Shown here: positions 8,344-17,959 of the stretch, piece after piece | How the letters are laid out: each line of letters opens with the position of its first letter | Position numbering within the stretch: position 1 is the first letter of the stretch | Origin: CAG-390 sp045543615 | GTDB taxonomy: Bacteria > Bacillota > Clostridia > Oscillospirales > CAG-272 | Assembly: GCA_045543615.1 (NCBI GenBank) | Contig: JAZPXL010000005.1 | Location: 124,001-188,000 of the forward strand | Reading direction: 5' to 3' | Length of the DNA: 64,000 bases | The notes under the pieces: model-generated | Seen by the model: the letters and a program-made list of their open reading frames with translations, nothing else | The model's database searches: none | What the model was told of the DNA's origin: nothing | Translations under genes and position numbers: made by a program

Positions 8344-11300
8344 TTAAAACTGTGTTGTGAAGAACTTCGGTTCAGAGGAATCGGGCGATACTCTTACTCC
8401 ACCGTAGCTGTCTACTGTGTAGGATACGCCTTCGTATTCAACTGTGATATCGAAGTAGTTGAAGTTGAGGATGAAGAATACGCCGTTTTCGTACTCAACG
8501 TATACAATGTTTCCTGTATCGTCTGTGTACTTAGTGTACTCATAACCCTCTTCGACCTCTTCACCGGGAGTCTCTTCTCCATCGGGTGTGGTCGTATCAT
8601 CGGGTGTTTCGTTGGGATCAACGATTGTCACTGTAACTGTAACAACCTCGCTTGCGAGCTCGAGAGCTGCCTTAGAGTCAGCAATAGACTTAATAGAATC
8701 AGCGTTAACCTTTTCTGCGTTAGCCTTTGTGATCTCGTAAGAGTTCTTAACGGATGCCTTGAATGCATCGTCATAATCAGCACTTTCGCTGTAGAACTTG
8801 TTTGCAAACTCTGCGTCAACAAGTGCGTCGTTAGCCTTAGCTACGTGTGTATTCTGGTTCTTGATGTTGTCGGATACTCTCTTAACAAGCGAGCTTACGT
8901 TCTTAGTAGCCGATGCATAAGCTGTATCAGCTGCCTTGAGGTCTGCGTCTGCCTGAGCCTTTGCAGCTATTGTAGCATCGGAAGCTGTGATAACTGCGAG
9001 AGCGTATGTTTCGATTCCATCATAGAGAGCCTTGTCTGCATCGTATGCAGCCTTGTCAGCAGATGTCTCGAGTGCGTTCTGAGCGTCAACTACGGCTGCC
9101 TCTGCTGCTGCAACTGCTGCCTCGCTCTTAAGGAGGTTAGAAACGGAAGTTCTGATAGCTGTCATAACAAGCTTGGAGTTGAAGTCTGAGATTGCTGTGT
9201 CAGCTGCTGCCTTCGCTGCCTCTGCTGCCTTGTATGCATCGGTTGCCTTTGCGTCTGCTGCAAACTTAGTTGTGAAGTCGGTTACTGCCTTATCTGCTGC
9301 TGCCTTAGCCTCAGTTGCGGTCTTGTAAGCATCGCTTGCGAGAACCTTTGTATTGTAGTCAGCAAGGAATGCCTCGAGCTTGAGCTGAGTTCCTGCCTCA
9401 ACACCATTAGCCTCGTCAGCTGCTCTGTACTTAGCGTCAACTGCTGCTGCAAGCTCTGCGCCAAATGTAGCTGCGATTGCTGCAACATCTGCGTCAGCTG
9501 CGCTTGTAGCTGCTTCGATCTTAGCAAGAACTGCCTCGATAGCTGCGTCTGCTGCATCATCAGCTGCCTTGAGAGCGATGTAAGCTGCGTCAGTTGCGTA
9601 GCCGCCGATGAGAGCGTCAACTGCTGCCTGTGCGTTGTCAGCTGCTGCAACGAGTGCGAGATACTCGGCATTGTCACCGTAAGCAACGGTAAGTGCCTTG
9701 AGAGCATCTGCTGCTGCGTTCTGTGCTCTTACAAGTGCAACATACTCATCGGTATTTGCAGCGTAAACAGCCTTGATGCTTGCAACTGTTGTGTCGTAGA
9801 TAGCAGTATTGGTTGCGATTGTGTTCTGGAGTGCGATATACTCTGCACTTGTGGGATATGTTGCGTTGTAGTTATCAACATAAGCATTAAGTGCTGTGGT
9901 TGTTGCGTCGTACTCTGCCTTTGCAGATACGTAGGTTGCATCCTGGGAAGCGAGGGACTCGTATACTGTGTTGTATGCGGCCTTCTTAGCCTCAAGATCA
10001 CTCTCTGCTACTGCAATATCAGCTATTGTTGTAGCAAGGAGATCCTCAAGAATACCAATCTCAACTGCGCCGGGATACGATGTGGTAACTGTTGTGATAC
10101 CTGTCTCGATGCTGGACTTAAGAGAAGTAAGTGTTTCTACCTGCTTCTCAGCATCTCTGAGAGCCTTCTTAGCTGCCTTGTAGTCTTCGTTTGAAGCTAT
10201 TGCTGTCTCAACTGTTGCTACTGCTGCCTCGTAAGCTGTTGTTGCAGCGTCTGCTGCTGCCTTGAGAGCCTTATATTCATCGGTGTTCTCATAAGCTGTG
10301 GGATACTTCTCAAGCTCTGCCTTAGCTTCGGTCAGTGCTGTGGAAGCTGCGATATAGTTCTGTGCGTTCTCGAGAGTTCCAGCGAACTTCTGAACATCAG
10401 CGAGAGCTGTCTGAACCTTTTCATCTGCCGCTGTGTATTCAGCAGAAGCCTTGTCTGCGATAGCATCGCGAGCTGCTACTGCATTCTCGTATGCTGTAAG
10501 CTTTGTTGTGATGATTGCAAATCCGCTGAGCTCACCACTTGCGTAAGCGTTGTTGTAAGCCTCAAGCTTCTTTGCGTAGTCTGCGTTTGCGGACTCAAGA
10601 GCTGCAACTGCCTTGTCATAAGCTGCGATAAGGCTTGCGTAGTTGGTGTTTGTGCCGCCGGCAAGAAGTGTCTTGAAGGGAGTATAAATTCCGTTCCAAG
10701 TTGTCTTATTGGCTTCAGCCTCAACTATCTTAGCTGCAAGAGCTTCCTGTGTAGCTACTGCTGCTTCACGAGTTGCCTGTGCTTTCTTTGCAGCGTCAAC
10801 GAGTGTACCCATACCAATTGTGAATACTACGTAATCACCAAGTGCGTATGCACCACCCTGGTAGTAGTGGTTAGCTGTTCTGCAGTACTCAGCAACCTTT
10901 TCGCAAGCTGCCTGAGATGTAGTAGCTGCATATACACGACCGTTGAGGAGCTGTTCCTGCTGCTTCTTAGCTGCAAGAGCGTCAGCAGCAAGCTGATTTT
11001 CGAGGTTTTCTTTTTCGATTGCCTCTTCGTCAGCGATGATCTCATCGGGATCGGGTACGCGTTCGCCTGTGAGGAACTCGTGGCCAACGATCTTCGAAAG
11101 CTGGAGATCCTTTGTCAAATCATTGAGCAATGTGTAGTACTTAACTACGTCTTCCTTAAGGATGTCGTAACGTACAGAATAGTACTCACTGAGTGTAGGA
11201 TCTTCCTTGAGTTCTTCGTAATTATCGTAACAGAGTACGAAGTAGAGTCCTGCGCCATTTTCAATTGCCTTAAGCAAGCTGTAACCGATGTTACCTTCCA

Positions 11301-13929
11301 TATTCAGAGGTGTACCTGCGTACTGAACACTACCGTGGAGTACAACACCGATGAAAGGAATTGCATTGCTGGATGTATTGTAACGGCTGGAATCAAGCGG
11401 AACGTTGATAATGTAATCGAGGTACTTCCAGGTGTAAGCATTTGCGCTATCTGTCATGACGCTGTCAAAATCAGAATCGAGCTTGCCAAATACGTTCTGT
11501 GTGAACTTCTTGGAGTCCTCACGGTTGTAAGGCTCATCCTCATCAAAGTCGGAGTTGAGTCCCGAACCGAGTGTGCCTACGGAAATGCCTGCGCTTGCAT
11601 CTGTGTTCTCATAATAGCTGAGAAGGTTTTCAGAAAGCTTGTCATAGAAACGAGTATAATATGCGGACGAGATAGCAAGCTCGAAACGTCCAACGTGTGT
11701 CTGACGTGTTGCGCTGTAATATCTGCGTGACATATATGTATCGTTGATTGACTTAACGATATGATCCTTGAGGGTCAAACCGTCAAAGAGTGTGTTGGTT
11801 GAAGAACGAACATATACGAAGTCGAAGTCAGGGAAAAGCTCAAAGCCCTTCTCTGCTGAGTAATCGAGCAGCTCGTTGTAACCTGTCTTGCCACCAACTG
11901 CGTTTTCCCACTTGAGATGGTAAGGAACTGAGGAGTACATACCACCGTTCGCATAGCCTGTGAGCTTGAACTTGATGTTGGATACGCCCTGTGCAGAGAG
12001 CTCATCATACATTGTCTTGACATTGTCAAAGGATGTAAGAGGAGTCATTACGTTTACAGGGATGGAAAGGATCTTCTCGAGTGTTTCGAGAGTACCGAAC
12101 GTCTCGACGTATACAGGAATGTCATCCTTAACATCACTCTCTTCAAGTGCAGAAAGTGTTTCTGTGTGGTAGAGGTAATCACGGTAAGCCTCTGCCATAC
12201 CCATCCAGTTTACAGGATAGTAATCGGTAATTTCATTTTCCTTTGCAAGAGCATCATCTGTCAGCATAATGTAACGGATCTTGTAGTTACCGACATACTT
12301 ACGGGATGATACAACTGTCCAGGTTGCGTTTGCACCAACCGAGATAGCGTTTGCAAGGTTGTAGGAGTCCTTTGGTCTGGGGTAGAAGTACATCTGCATT
12401 GCATTGTACTTACCTGTCGAACCCATATGGTATGTAGAAAGCTCTGCGAGAGCATCGCCCTCTTCGATGATAGCTACATATCCCTTGGATTCCTCATAGG
12501 TGTATGGAACTTCAACATCCTCATATACAGCCTCTTCGATAACGTTTCCGTCTGCGTCAAGAACTGCTTCCGTAACAAGCTGCTTTTCAATCTTGGTACG
12601 TGTTTCGTGAACGTTGGATACTACACCAAATACAGGGTAGCGAATTGTCTGCTGGTTAGAACCTGTGATTGTGTTGTATGCGTAGTCTTGGCCGTATACC
12701 TTACCATTGATTGTGGTAATGCTTGAGCCTGCGAGATCTTCGTGACGGAAGAGCGCGCCGGCTCCATCCGGGAAGAAGTTATAACCTGTGAATGTCTCTT
12801 CCTTTTCATCGAGGAGGTAGTTCGCACCTGCGCCCATAAAAGGAAGGGGGGAGATGTTGGTCAGCTGGTAGAGAGACTCGTCGAAACGGAGACCGTTCGC
12901 AGGGATACGAACTGTTACGCCCCAATCATCGAGTGTGTACTCCAAAGCCAGCTTGAAGAGTGCGGGAGCTTTATCCTGTCCCTCATACTCGGTGATGAGG
13001 TGGTCCTGCTCGAGCTGCTCAAATGTATATGTAGGAACGTATGTCTTGATATAACCCTCGAGTGTTGTGAGCTCGTTGTTAGTGATATCGGGCGAACATA
13101 CATATACGTCCATCTTGTTACAGATAGGATAGAGTGCCTTCAAAGAGTTTCTCTCACGGTCAGTTTCGCACTTTGCGAGTGACTTGAGATCGTAGAAAGC
13201 GAGGAACTTGTTGAACTTAAACCATTCGTTGTTTCTCTTGTCAGGATCTCCTCCACCACTGTCGATGATGATCTGCTGACGCTTTTCAACGGGCATATAG
13301 TAATCTCTCCACTCAAGAGATACACCACCGTTTGCAAGGGAGATCTTGTTAAGCTCTTCTGCGAAGGGGTCAAGAATGTTCTCATCGAATCTCGACTGCT
13401 CAACCATACGGGGAACAAGCATTCTTGTCTCTTCACGGCCGATACTGTACTCTACTCTGATACCGTTCTTTATGTACTTGAAGTTGATCTGTCCACGAAG
13501 AGCAGCTTCCTTGAAGCTTGTCATTGTCTTTTCGGTATCATTGTCTACATATTTGATGATGAGCTGAGACATAAGTGTCTGCTTAACCGAGGGAGAGGAT
13601 CCACCGGATGCTACATCATAGGGGTTGGAGAAGAGGATCTGACCTGTTGTTGCGTTACGAGTTGCTACCTCGCCGGTGAACTCATCAACCCACAGCTGAT
13701 ATCCGTTCTTCTCAAACATCATTGTCATAGTGTCGAGCTTTTCCTTCTCAGACGCAAATGTGCGTGTGAGGTACTGCTCAACGGTTGCTTCATAGTCTAT
13801 CGAATCAATAAACTCACCGTTTGAGTTCTTCTCGTAGATGATCTCAACAGCAGTTGCTGCAGAAATGTCCACGATCAGCGTACCAAAAAGCATAACAACA
13901 GATAAAAGTAATGCAAATATTCTTTTCAT
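8344..13929 (-). CDS. Giant secreted DUF5696-like protein with glycosidase-like core and Ala-rich helical insertion
   Basis: This is an exported 1861-residue protein with a signal peptide (residues 1-24, cleavage near ISA-AT). Residues about 30-590 are beta-rich; residues about 600-955 look like an alpha/beta barrel of the glycoside hydrolase type (for example PFIGVVLHGSVQY and NGAGLYFVLCYDN). From memory this matches DUF5696 proteins found beside ABC sugar transporters, which have no proven enzyme activity. Residues about 965-1795 are a low-complexity, Ala-rich helical region of repeated heptad-like units (AYDKAVAALES, EYIALQ). Residues 1796-1861 form a small beta domain (VYVEYENGVFFILNFNY) that I believe normally follows the core directly. 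No cell-wall sorting motif is visible. It sits in the middle of the operon between the Yip1 protein and permease pair 2. Confidence 0.9.
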   Translation of the reverse strand: MKRIFALLLSVVMLFGTLIVDISAATAVEIIYEKNSNGEFIDSIDYEATVEQYLTRTFASEKEKLDTMTMMFEKNGYQLWVDEFTGEVATRNATTGQILFSNPYDVASGGSSPSVKQTLMSQLIIKYVDNDTEKTMTSFKEAALRGQINFKYIKNGIRVEYSIGREETRMLVPRMVEQSRFDENILDPFAEELNKISLANGGVSLEWRDYYMPVEKRQQIIIDSGGGDPDKRNNEWFKFNKFLAFYDLKSLAKCETDRERNSLKALYPICNKMDVYVCSPDITNNELTTLEGYIKTYVPTYTFEQLEQDHLITEYEGQDKAPALFKLALEYTLDDWGVTVRIPANGLRFDESLYQLTNISPLPFMGAGANYLLDEKEETFTGYNFFPDGAGALFRHEDLAGSSITTINGKVYGQDYAYNTITGSNQQTIRYPVFGVVSNVHETRTKIEKQLVTEAVLDADGNVIEEAVYEDVEVPYTYEESKGYVAIIEEGDALAELSTYHMGSTGKYNAMQMYFYPRPKDSYNLANAISVGANATWTVVSSRKYVGNYKIRYIMLTDDALAKENEITDYYPVNWMGMAEAYRDYLYHTETLSALEESDVKDDIPVYVETFGTLETLEKILSIPVNVMTPLTSFDNVKTMYDELSAQGVSNIKFKLTGYANGGMYSSVPYHLKWENAVGGKTGYNELLDYSAEKGFELFPDFDFVYVRSSTNTLFDGLTLKDHIVKSINDTYMSRRYYSATRQTHVGRFELAISSAYYTRFYDKLSENLLSYYENTDASAGISVGTLGSGLNSDFDEDEPYNREDSKKFTQNVFGKLDSDFDSVMTDSANAYTWKYLDYIINVPLDSSRYNTSSNAIPFIGVVLHGSVQYAGTPLNMEGNIGYSLLKAIENGAGLYFVLCYDNYEELKEDPTLSEYYSVRYDILKEDVVKYYTLLNDLTKDLQLSKIVGHEFLTGERVPDPDEIIADEEAIEKENLENQLAADALAAKKQQEQLLNGRVYAATTSQAACEKVAEYCRTANHYYQGGAYALGDYVVFTIGMGTLVDAAKKAQATREAAVATQEALAAKIVEAEANKTTWNGIYTPFKTLLAGGTNTNYASLIAAYDKAVAALESANADYAKKLEAYNNAYASGELSGFAIITTKLTAYENAVAARDAIADKASAEYTAADEKVQTALADVQKFAGTLENAQNYIAASTALTEAKAELEKYPTAYENTDEYKALKAAADAATTAYEAAVATVETAIASNEDYKAAKKALRDAEKQVETLTSLKSSIETGITTVTTSYPGAVEIGILEDLLATTIADIAVAESDLEAKKAAYNTVYESLASQDATYVSAKAEYDATTTALNAYVDNYNATYPTSAEYIALQNTIATNTAIYDTTVASIKAVYAANTDEYVALVRAQNAAADALKALTVAYGDNAEYLALVAAADNAQAAVDALIGGYATDAAYIALKAADDAADAAIEAVLAKIEAATSAADADVAAIAATFGAELAAAVDAKYRAADEANGVEAGTQLKLEAFLADYNTKVLASDAYKTATEAKAAADKAVTDFTTKFAADAKATDAYKAAEAAKAAADTAISDFNSKLVMTAIRTSVSNLLKSEAAVAAAEAAVVDAQNALETSADKAAYDADKALYDGIETYALAVITASDATIAAKAQADADLKAADTAYASATKNVSSLVKRVSDNIKNQNTHVAKANDALVDAEFANKFYSESADYDDAFKASVKNSYEITKANAEKVNADSIKSIADSKAALELASEVVTVTVTIVDPNETPDDTTTPDGEETPGEEVEEGYEYTKYTDDTGNIVYVEYENGVFFILNFNYFDITVEYEGVSYTVDSYGGVRVSPDSSEPKFFTTQF

Positions 13930-13953
13930 TGTAATATTCTCCTTTCCTGTTTG

Positions 13954-16092
13954 TTACATTCGGTAGCTGATCTCGACCACAATGTTGGTAATGAAGCTTA
14001 CGATCTTACCAAGAAGTGTGGTAAAGAGTATTGCAATAAACATAATGAACGCCATTGCAACGATTGTTCCGAGAGAAGTAATGAAGTTTTTAAACAGGGG
14101 ATAATCGTGTGTTACCATCATACCAATGAATATCAGGAGAGCTGTCCAGATAAACGCTACCGTTACGATAAGGCTGTTGATATCAAGCTCTTCAACAAGT
14201 GCAAAGTTGGAATAGATGGTTGTAGGAATTACTGCGAAGACGAGAGGAAGCAGTGAGTAGGAGCAAGCAATGAAGATGTCCTTGAAGCTGCCTTCACCGT
14301 CGAACAGTGTTGTAAGACACCAGTTAGCGACTACCCACAGGAACAGAGGAACTAAAACTCCAAGTGCCTGTGCTACGATCGTGGTATACGAACCATAGGG
14401 ATTTACAAGGTAACCGGAACCGATTGCCTGGTAGAAGAATGCAAATACTGTTACAAGAACGTAAACAACAGCAGCTCTCAGTGAGCCTCTCTTCTCGTGC
14501 TTAAGATCCCAGAAGCCGTCGAACGGGTGGAAAATAAGGTGGAAGCCGAAGAGGAGCTCCTCAACAAATGTTCTCTTTCCGCCTGCTGTCTCTGCACGCT
14601 TATTGATCTTAGCCGCCTTCTTGAATACGAAGACTACTGCAGCAATAAGAATGCCAACGATAAGCGGGATAAGAAGAACGTAATTGGAAATCCAGTTCTT
14701 ACGAATTTCCTTATAAGAGTCTGACCAACCGCTTATATCGTATGCTGCCTCGAAATACTTGAGAGCCTCTTCGTACTCACCGTTACGGTAGAGTGCGTCG
14801 CCGATACCGATGTATGCAGCGTCGAAGTTCTGGTTTCTCTTAAGAATTTCTGTCCAGTCATTGATAGCACGGTCGAACTGACGGTTGTTCTGGTTTGCAA
14901 GAGCCTGAATGAGAATGTCACCGTACTCTGTGCGCTGATATACCGTGATGCTGTCCTGAGTCTTATCAAGAACGAGCATTGTACCGTCGCTCATATATGT
15001 GATAGCCTCAATGCTCTTGAGGTTACCGAGCTGAGAGCCTGCGTCACCAAACGCAAACAGGAGGTTGCCGTCGTAGTCGTAGGTGAAGATCTTCTGACGC
15101 TTTTCGTCGATGATCGACCAGGTGTTCTCAGGTCCTACTGCTACGTCGATGATCTTGGATACGCCCTGTGCGAGCGATCCGTCGGCCGTGGTGTGAGCCA
15201 TATCGATCTCACCTGAAGGCGGCCAGAAGCCGTTACGAGACATTACCTCGTCACCGGACTGGTTGATAAGCTTTACAGGGGCGTAGTCACCGGATTTGGA
15301 CTTTCCTCTGATAGCACTTTCAACAGATGAATCCTCGATTGTCGATGTGGTTACATAAATGAAGCCCTTCTCGTTAATCGTGATGTTGTTAAACTCTGTT
15401 GAAACGTAATCGATTGAGAGTTCCTTCTGCTCATCCGTCTGGAACATTCTCCAGATACGGTCCCAAGCAGAGATTGTAACCTTCTGCGCTCCAACAAACT
15501 TGATAAATTCGCCGTCATCGTTCATAACGATGATACCCTGGTAGGTAGTGGAGGATACAACGTAGAGACGGTTGTAATCGTCAACTGCAACTGCAACAGG
15601 CTTATAAACATCGTCATTCTCAAAAAGATTACTTTCAGGCTGAGGAATAACTCTAAGGAAGTTACCGTCACGGTCGAATGTTACGATACGGTTCTGGTCT
15701 GTATCACAGATGAAGATTCTGTCGGAGGTAACAAATACGCCCTTGGGGTTGTTAAGGGAGTCCGGAACACCCTCGTCGTTTGTGAACTTGGAGATAGTGA
15801 ACTTGAGCTTGAAGTAACGGTCAAGAACGATGATTCTATCATTACCACTATCGGCAATGTAGACATTGTCTTTGTCGTCAACTACAAGATCGCCGGGATC
15901 GTCGATAACCGAAGGAAGACCCATATAGGTCGAATCGATCATCTTGATAGGTGTGTACGCATCAGGTGAATAGAGCGCGTAACCGTCGATGGAGTATGTG
16001 TATGTCTGGTAGGACTTCACTGCTCCGACGGGGGCTGCGAGCAAGAGCACCATAGCGAAGACAAAGGCGATAACACTGATTAATTTCTTCAT
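13954..16092 (-). CDS. NHL-propeller / TPR / Yip1-domain membrane protein
   Basis: This is a 712-residue multi-domain membrane protein. A signal peptide (1-24) leads to an extracellular six-bladed NHL-type beta-propeller (about 60-385; strands such as DLVVDDKDNVYIADSGNDR and the repeats that follow), then two TPR-like helical hairpins (about 395-455, ALYRNGEYEEALKYFEAAY). A transmembrane helix (about 470-490), a basic loop and a Yip1-type domain of about five hydrophobic helices (about 535-705, with FDGEGSFKDIFIACSYSLLP) complete it. The propeller and TPR would face outside and could bind glycan or the other secreted proteins of the locus; this is inference. The gene is 10 bases after the first MalG-type permease and 24 bases before the giant protein. 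Confidence 0.88.
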   Translation of the reverse strand: MKKLISVIAFVFAMVLLLAAPVGAVKSYQTYTYSIDGYALYSPDAYTPIKMIDSTYMGLPSVIDDPGDLVVDDKDNVYIADSGNDRIIVLDRYFKLKFTISKFTNDEGVPDSLNNPKGVFVTSDRIFICDTDQNRIVTFDRDGNFLRVIPQPESNLFENDDVYKPVAVAVDDYNRLYVVSSTTYQGIIVMNDDGEFIKFVGAQKVTISAWDRIWRMFQTDEQKELSIDYVSTEFNNITINEKGFIYVTTSTIEDSSVESAIRGKSKSGDYAPVKLINQSGDEVMSRNGFWPPSGEIDMAHTTADGSLAQGVSKIIDVAVGPENTWSIIDEKRQKIFTYDYDGNLLFAFGDAGSQLGNLKSIEAITYMSDGTMLVLDKTQDSITVYQRTEYGDILIQALANQNNRQFDRAINDWTEILKRNQNFDAAYIGIGDALYRNGEYEEALKYFEAAYDISGWSDSYKEIRKNWISNYVLLIPLIVGILIAAVVFVFKKAAKINKRAETAGGKRTFVEELLFGFHLIFHPFDGFWDLKHEKRGSLRAAVVYVLVTVFAFFYQAIGSGYLVNPYGSYTTIVAQALGVLVPLFLWVVANWCLTTLFDGEGSFKDIFIACSYSLLPLVFAVIPTTIYSNFALVEELDINSLIVTVAFIWTALLIFIGMMVTHDYPLFKNFITSLGTIVAMAFIMFIAILFTTLLGKIVSFITNIVVEISYRM

Positions 16093-16102
16093 TGTTGCCT
16101 CC

Positions 16103-16975
16103 TTAATCCTTCATACCGCTCGAGCCCATTGTCTCGATAATATTAGACTGTGCAATTACGAATACCGTAATCGGAACGAGCATCATAATTACCGTTGCAG
16201 CAGCACTTGCGCCTGCACGCTTGATACCACCTGCGGTAATCTGCTGAATTGCATAGTTGAATGACTTGTACTGCTCGGAATGGATGTAGATTGTTGAACC
16301 GGCATTCCACAGATCCTGGAAGCAGTAGATGATAAGTGTAAGCCAAGCAGGCTTAACCATCGGCATTGCGATTGTCCAGAATGTGCGCCACTCGCTTGCA
16401 CCGTCGAGTCTTGCAGATTCAAGAACAGAGTTGTTAACGTTAGTCTCCATAAACTGCTTCATCAGGTACAGACCGAGCGTTGATCCCCAAGCAGGAATGA
16501 TAAGCGCAAGAGGTGTATCGATGAGGTGGAGGAAGCTCATAATGATGAAGTTTGTAACAGCTGTAACTGTCTTATGGAACATCAGAGATGTACGAATGGT
16601 TTTGAATATCCATCTGTGTCCGGGGAACTTGATCTTAGCAAGTGCGTATGCTGCCATCGAGCCGAACAGAAGGTTACCTGCTGTACCAAATACTGATACG
16701 ACAACAGTGTTGAATATGTATCTCGAGAAAGGAACCCACGAAGTGTTCATCAAAACGAACAGGTCGGAGAAGTTTTGAAGTGTGGGGTTCATAACGTAGA
16801 ACTTGGGCGGGAACATCCACAGCTCATCAAGAGGCTTGAGTGCCTGCATTACTGTGTAGAGCATCGGGAGGAACATAAACGCTCCAAGTATTATCAGCAT
16901 AATGCTGATTCCAAGGTCGCCACCGACAGAACGGTTAAGAACGACTTTATGTTTTCTTGTTCTAAGCCTTGCCAT
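16103..16975 (-). CDS. Carbohydrate ABC transporter permease, MalG type (pair 1)
   Basis: Compact 290-residue MalG-class permease with six transmembrane helices, a basic N-terminus and a clear EAA loop (LESARLDGASEWRTFWTIAMP). Length and layout are standard for the family, unlike the longer MalG of pair 2. It starts one base after the stop of its MalF partner, so the two are translationally coupled. No ABC ATPase is encoded in the window; in Gram-positive bacteria a shared ATPase of the MsmX type encoded elsewhere often serves such permeases. Confidence 0.94.
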   Translation of the reverse strand: MARLRTRKHKVVLNRSVGGDLGISIMLIILGAFMFLPMLYTVMQALKPLDELWMFPPKFYVMNPTLQNFSDLFVLMNTSWVPFSRYIFNTVVVSVFGTAGNLLFGSMAAYALAKIKFPGHRWIFKTIRTSLMFHKTVTAVTNFIIMSFLHLIDTPLALIIPAWGSTLGLYLMKQFMETNVNNSVLESARLDGASEWRTFWTIAMPMVKPAWLTLIIYCFQDLWNAGSTIYIHSEQYKSFNYAIQQITAGGIKRAGASAAATVIMMLVPITVFVIAQSNIIETMGSSGMKD

Positions 16976-16976
16976 C

Positions 16977-17924
16977 TTACTGACCTACCTTTGAGAGCAT
17001 TTTCTTAACCAGCGAGTTTGCGCCGATCATAATAAGGAAGAGTACCACAGCGATTGACGAAGAGTATCCGACCTCAAATCGTGCTCCGCCGTAGTCGTTG
17101 AGGTGGTGCATAATCGTCCACGCACAATAGTCAACTGAGGGGTTACCGCAAAGTGCATCAACAACTCCACCGAAGCCGAAGGAGCTTGTGATTGTCATAA
17201 CGGCACCGAACATCAGCTGAGGCTTCATCGTGGGAAGAGTGATGTACCACAGCTCCTGCCAACGGTTGCGGACACCGTCAACCGCACCTGCTTCGTAAAG
17301 GGAACGGTCAATGCCCTGCAAACCTGCGATAAATGACAGGAAGGATGTACCGAGGGACGTCCACAACGCAACTACTATACACAGAGGCATTACGTATGTG
17401 GCGTTCTCGAAGAAGAGGATTTCTTCATTTATTAATCCCAAATTCAAGAGTGTTGCGTTTACCCATCCGTAGGAGTCTCCTGAGAAGAGTACGCCCCAGA
17501 TAAGATACGCCTGACCCGAAATAGAGGGAGCATAGAAGATAAGGGTTACTACCGCACGGATCTTAGGCTCAAGCTCGTTGATGAACCACGCTACCATAAA
17601 GGAAAGCAGGTAGGAAACAGGGCCGACGATCACGGCAAAAATCAATGTGTTCTTGACAGCGATAAGGAAAATGTCGTCATCAAGGAAAAGGCGGATGTAG
17701 TTATCCATGAATACGAAGTTAGGCGTCTGAATCATGTTAAAGTCTGTGAAACTCATAAACATTGATACCAGAACCGGTGCAACTGTAAAGAGCGTAAACA
17801 CGAGAACATAGGGGGCAATCATAAGATATGCGACCCAGTTACGCTTCATCTCTTTCCAAGTCCACTGAAGCCTTGTCATATCCTTTCTGGATACAGCCTT
17901 TTTTGTTGCTGTTTTCTGTGACAT
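16977..17924 (-). CDS. Sugar ABC transporter permease, MalF type (pair 1)
   Basis: This 315-residue MalF-class permease has six membrane helices and the EAA loop YEAGAVDGVRNRWQELWYITLP. The N-terminal 30 residues are basic and cytoplasmic. It follows the solute-binding protein gene by 35 bases and has its own AAGGAG site, the usual order (binding protein, MalF, MalG) for carbohydrate uptake 1 systems. With the gene at 16103-16975 it forms the first of two permease pairs in this operon. Confidence 0.94.
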   Translation of the reverse strand: MSQKTATKKAVSRKDMTRLQWTWKEMKRNWVAYLMIAPYVLVFTLFTVAPVLVSMFMSFTDFNMIQTPNFVFMDNYIRLFLDDDIFLIAVKNTLIFAVIVGPVSYLLSFMVAWFINELEPKIRAVVTLIFYAPSISGQAYLIWGVLFSGDSYGWVNATLLNLGLINEEILFFENATYVMPLCIVVALWTSLGTSFLSFIAGLQGIDRSLYEAGAVDGVRNRWQELWYITLPTMKPQLMFGAVMTITSSFGFGGVVDALCGNPSVDYCAWTIMHHLNDYGGARFEVGYSSSIAVVLFLIMIGANSLVKKMLSKVGQ

Positions 17925-17959
17925 GAACTTTTTTCTCCTTGTTTAGATTTCGGGTTACG

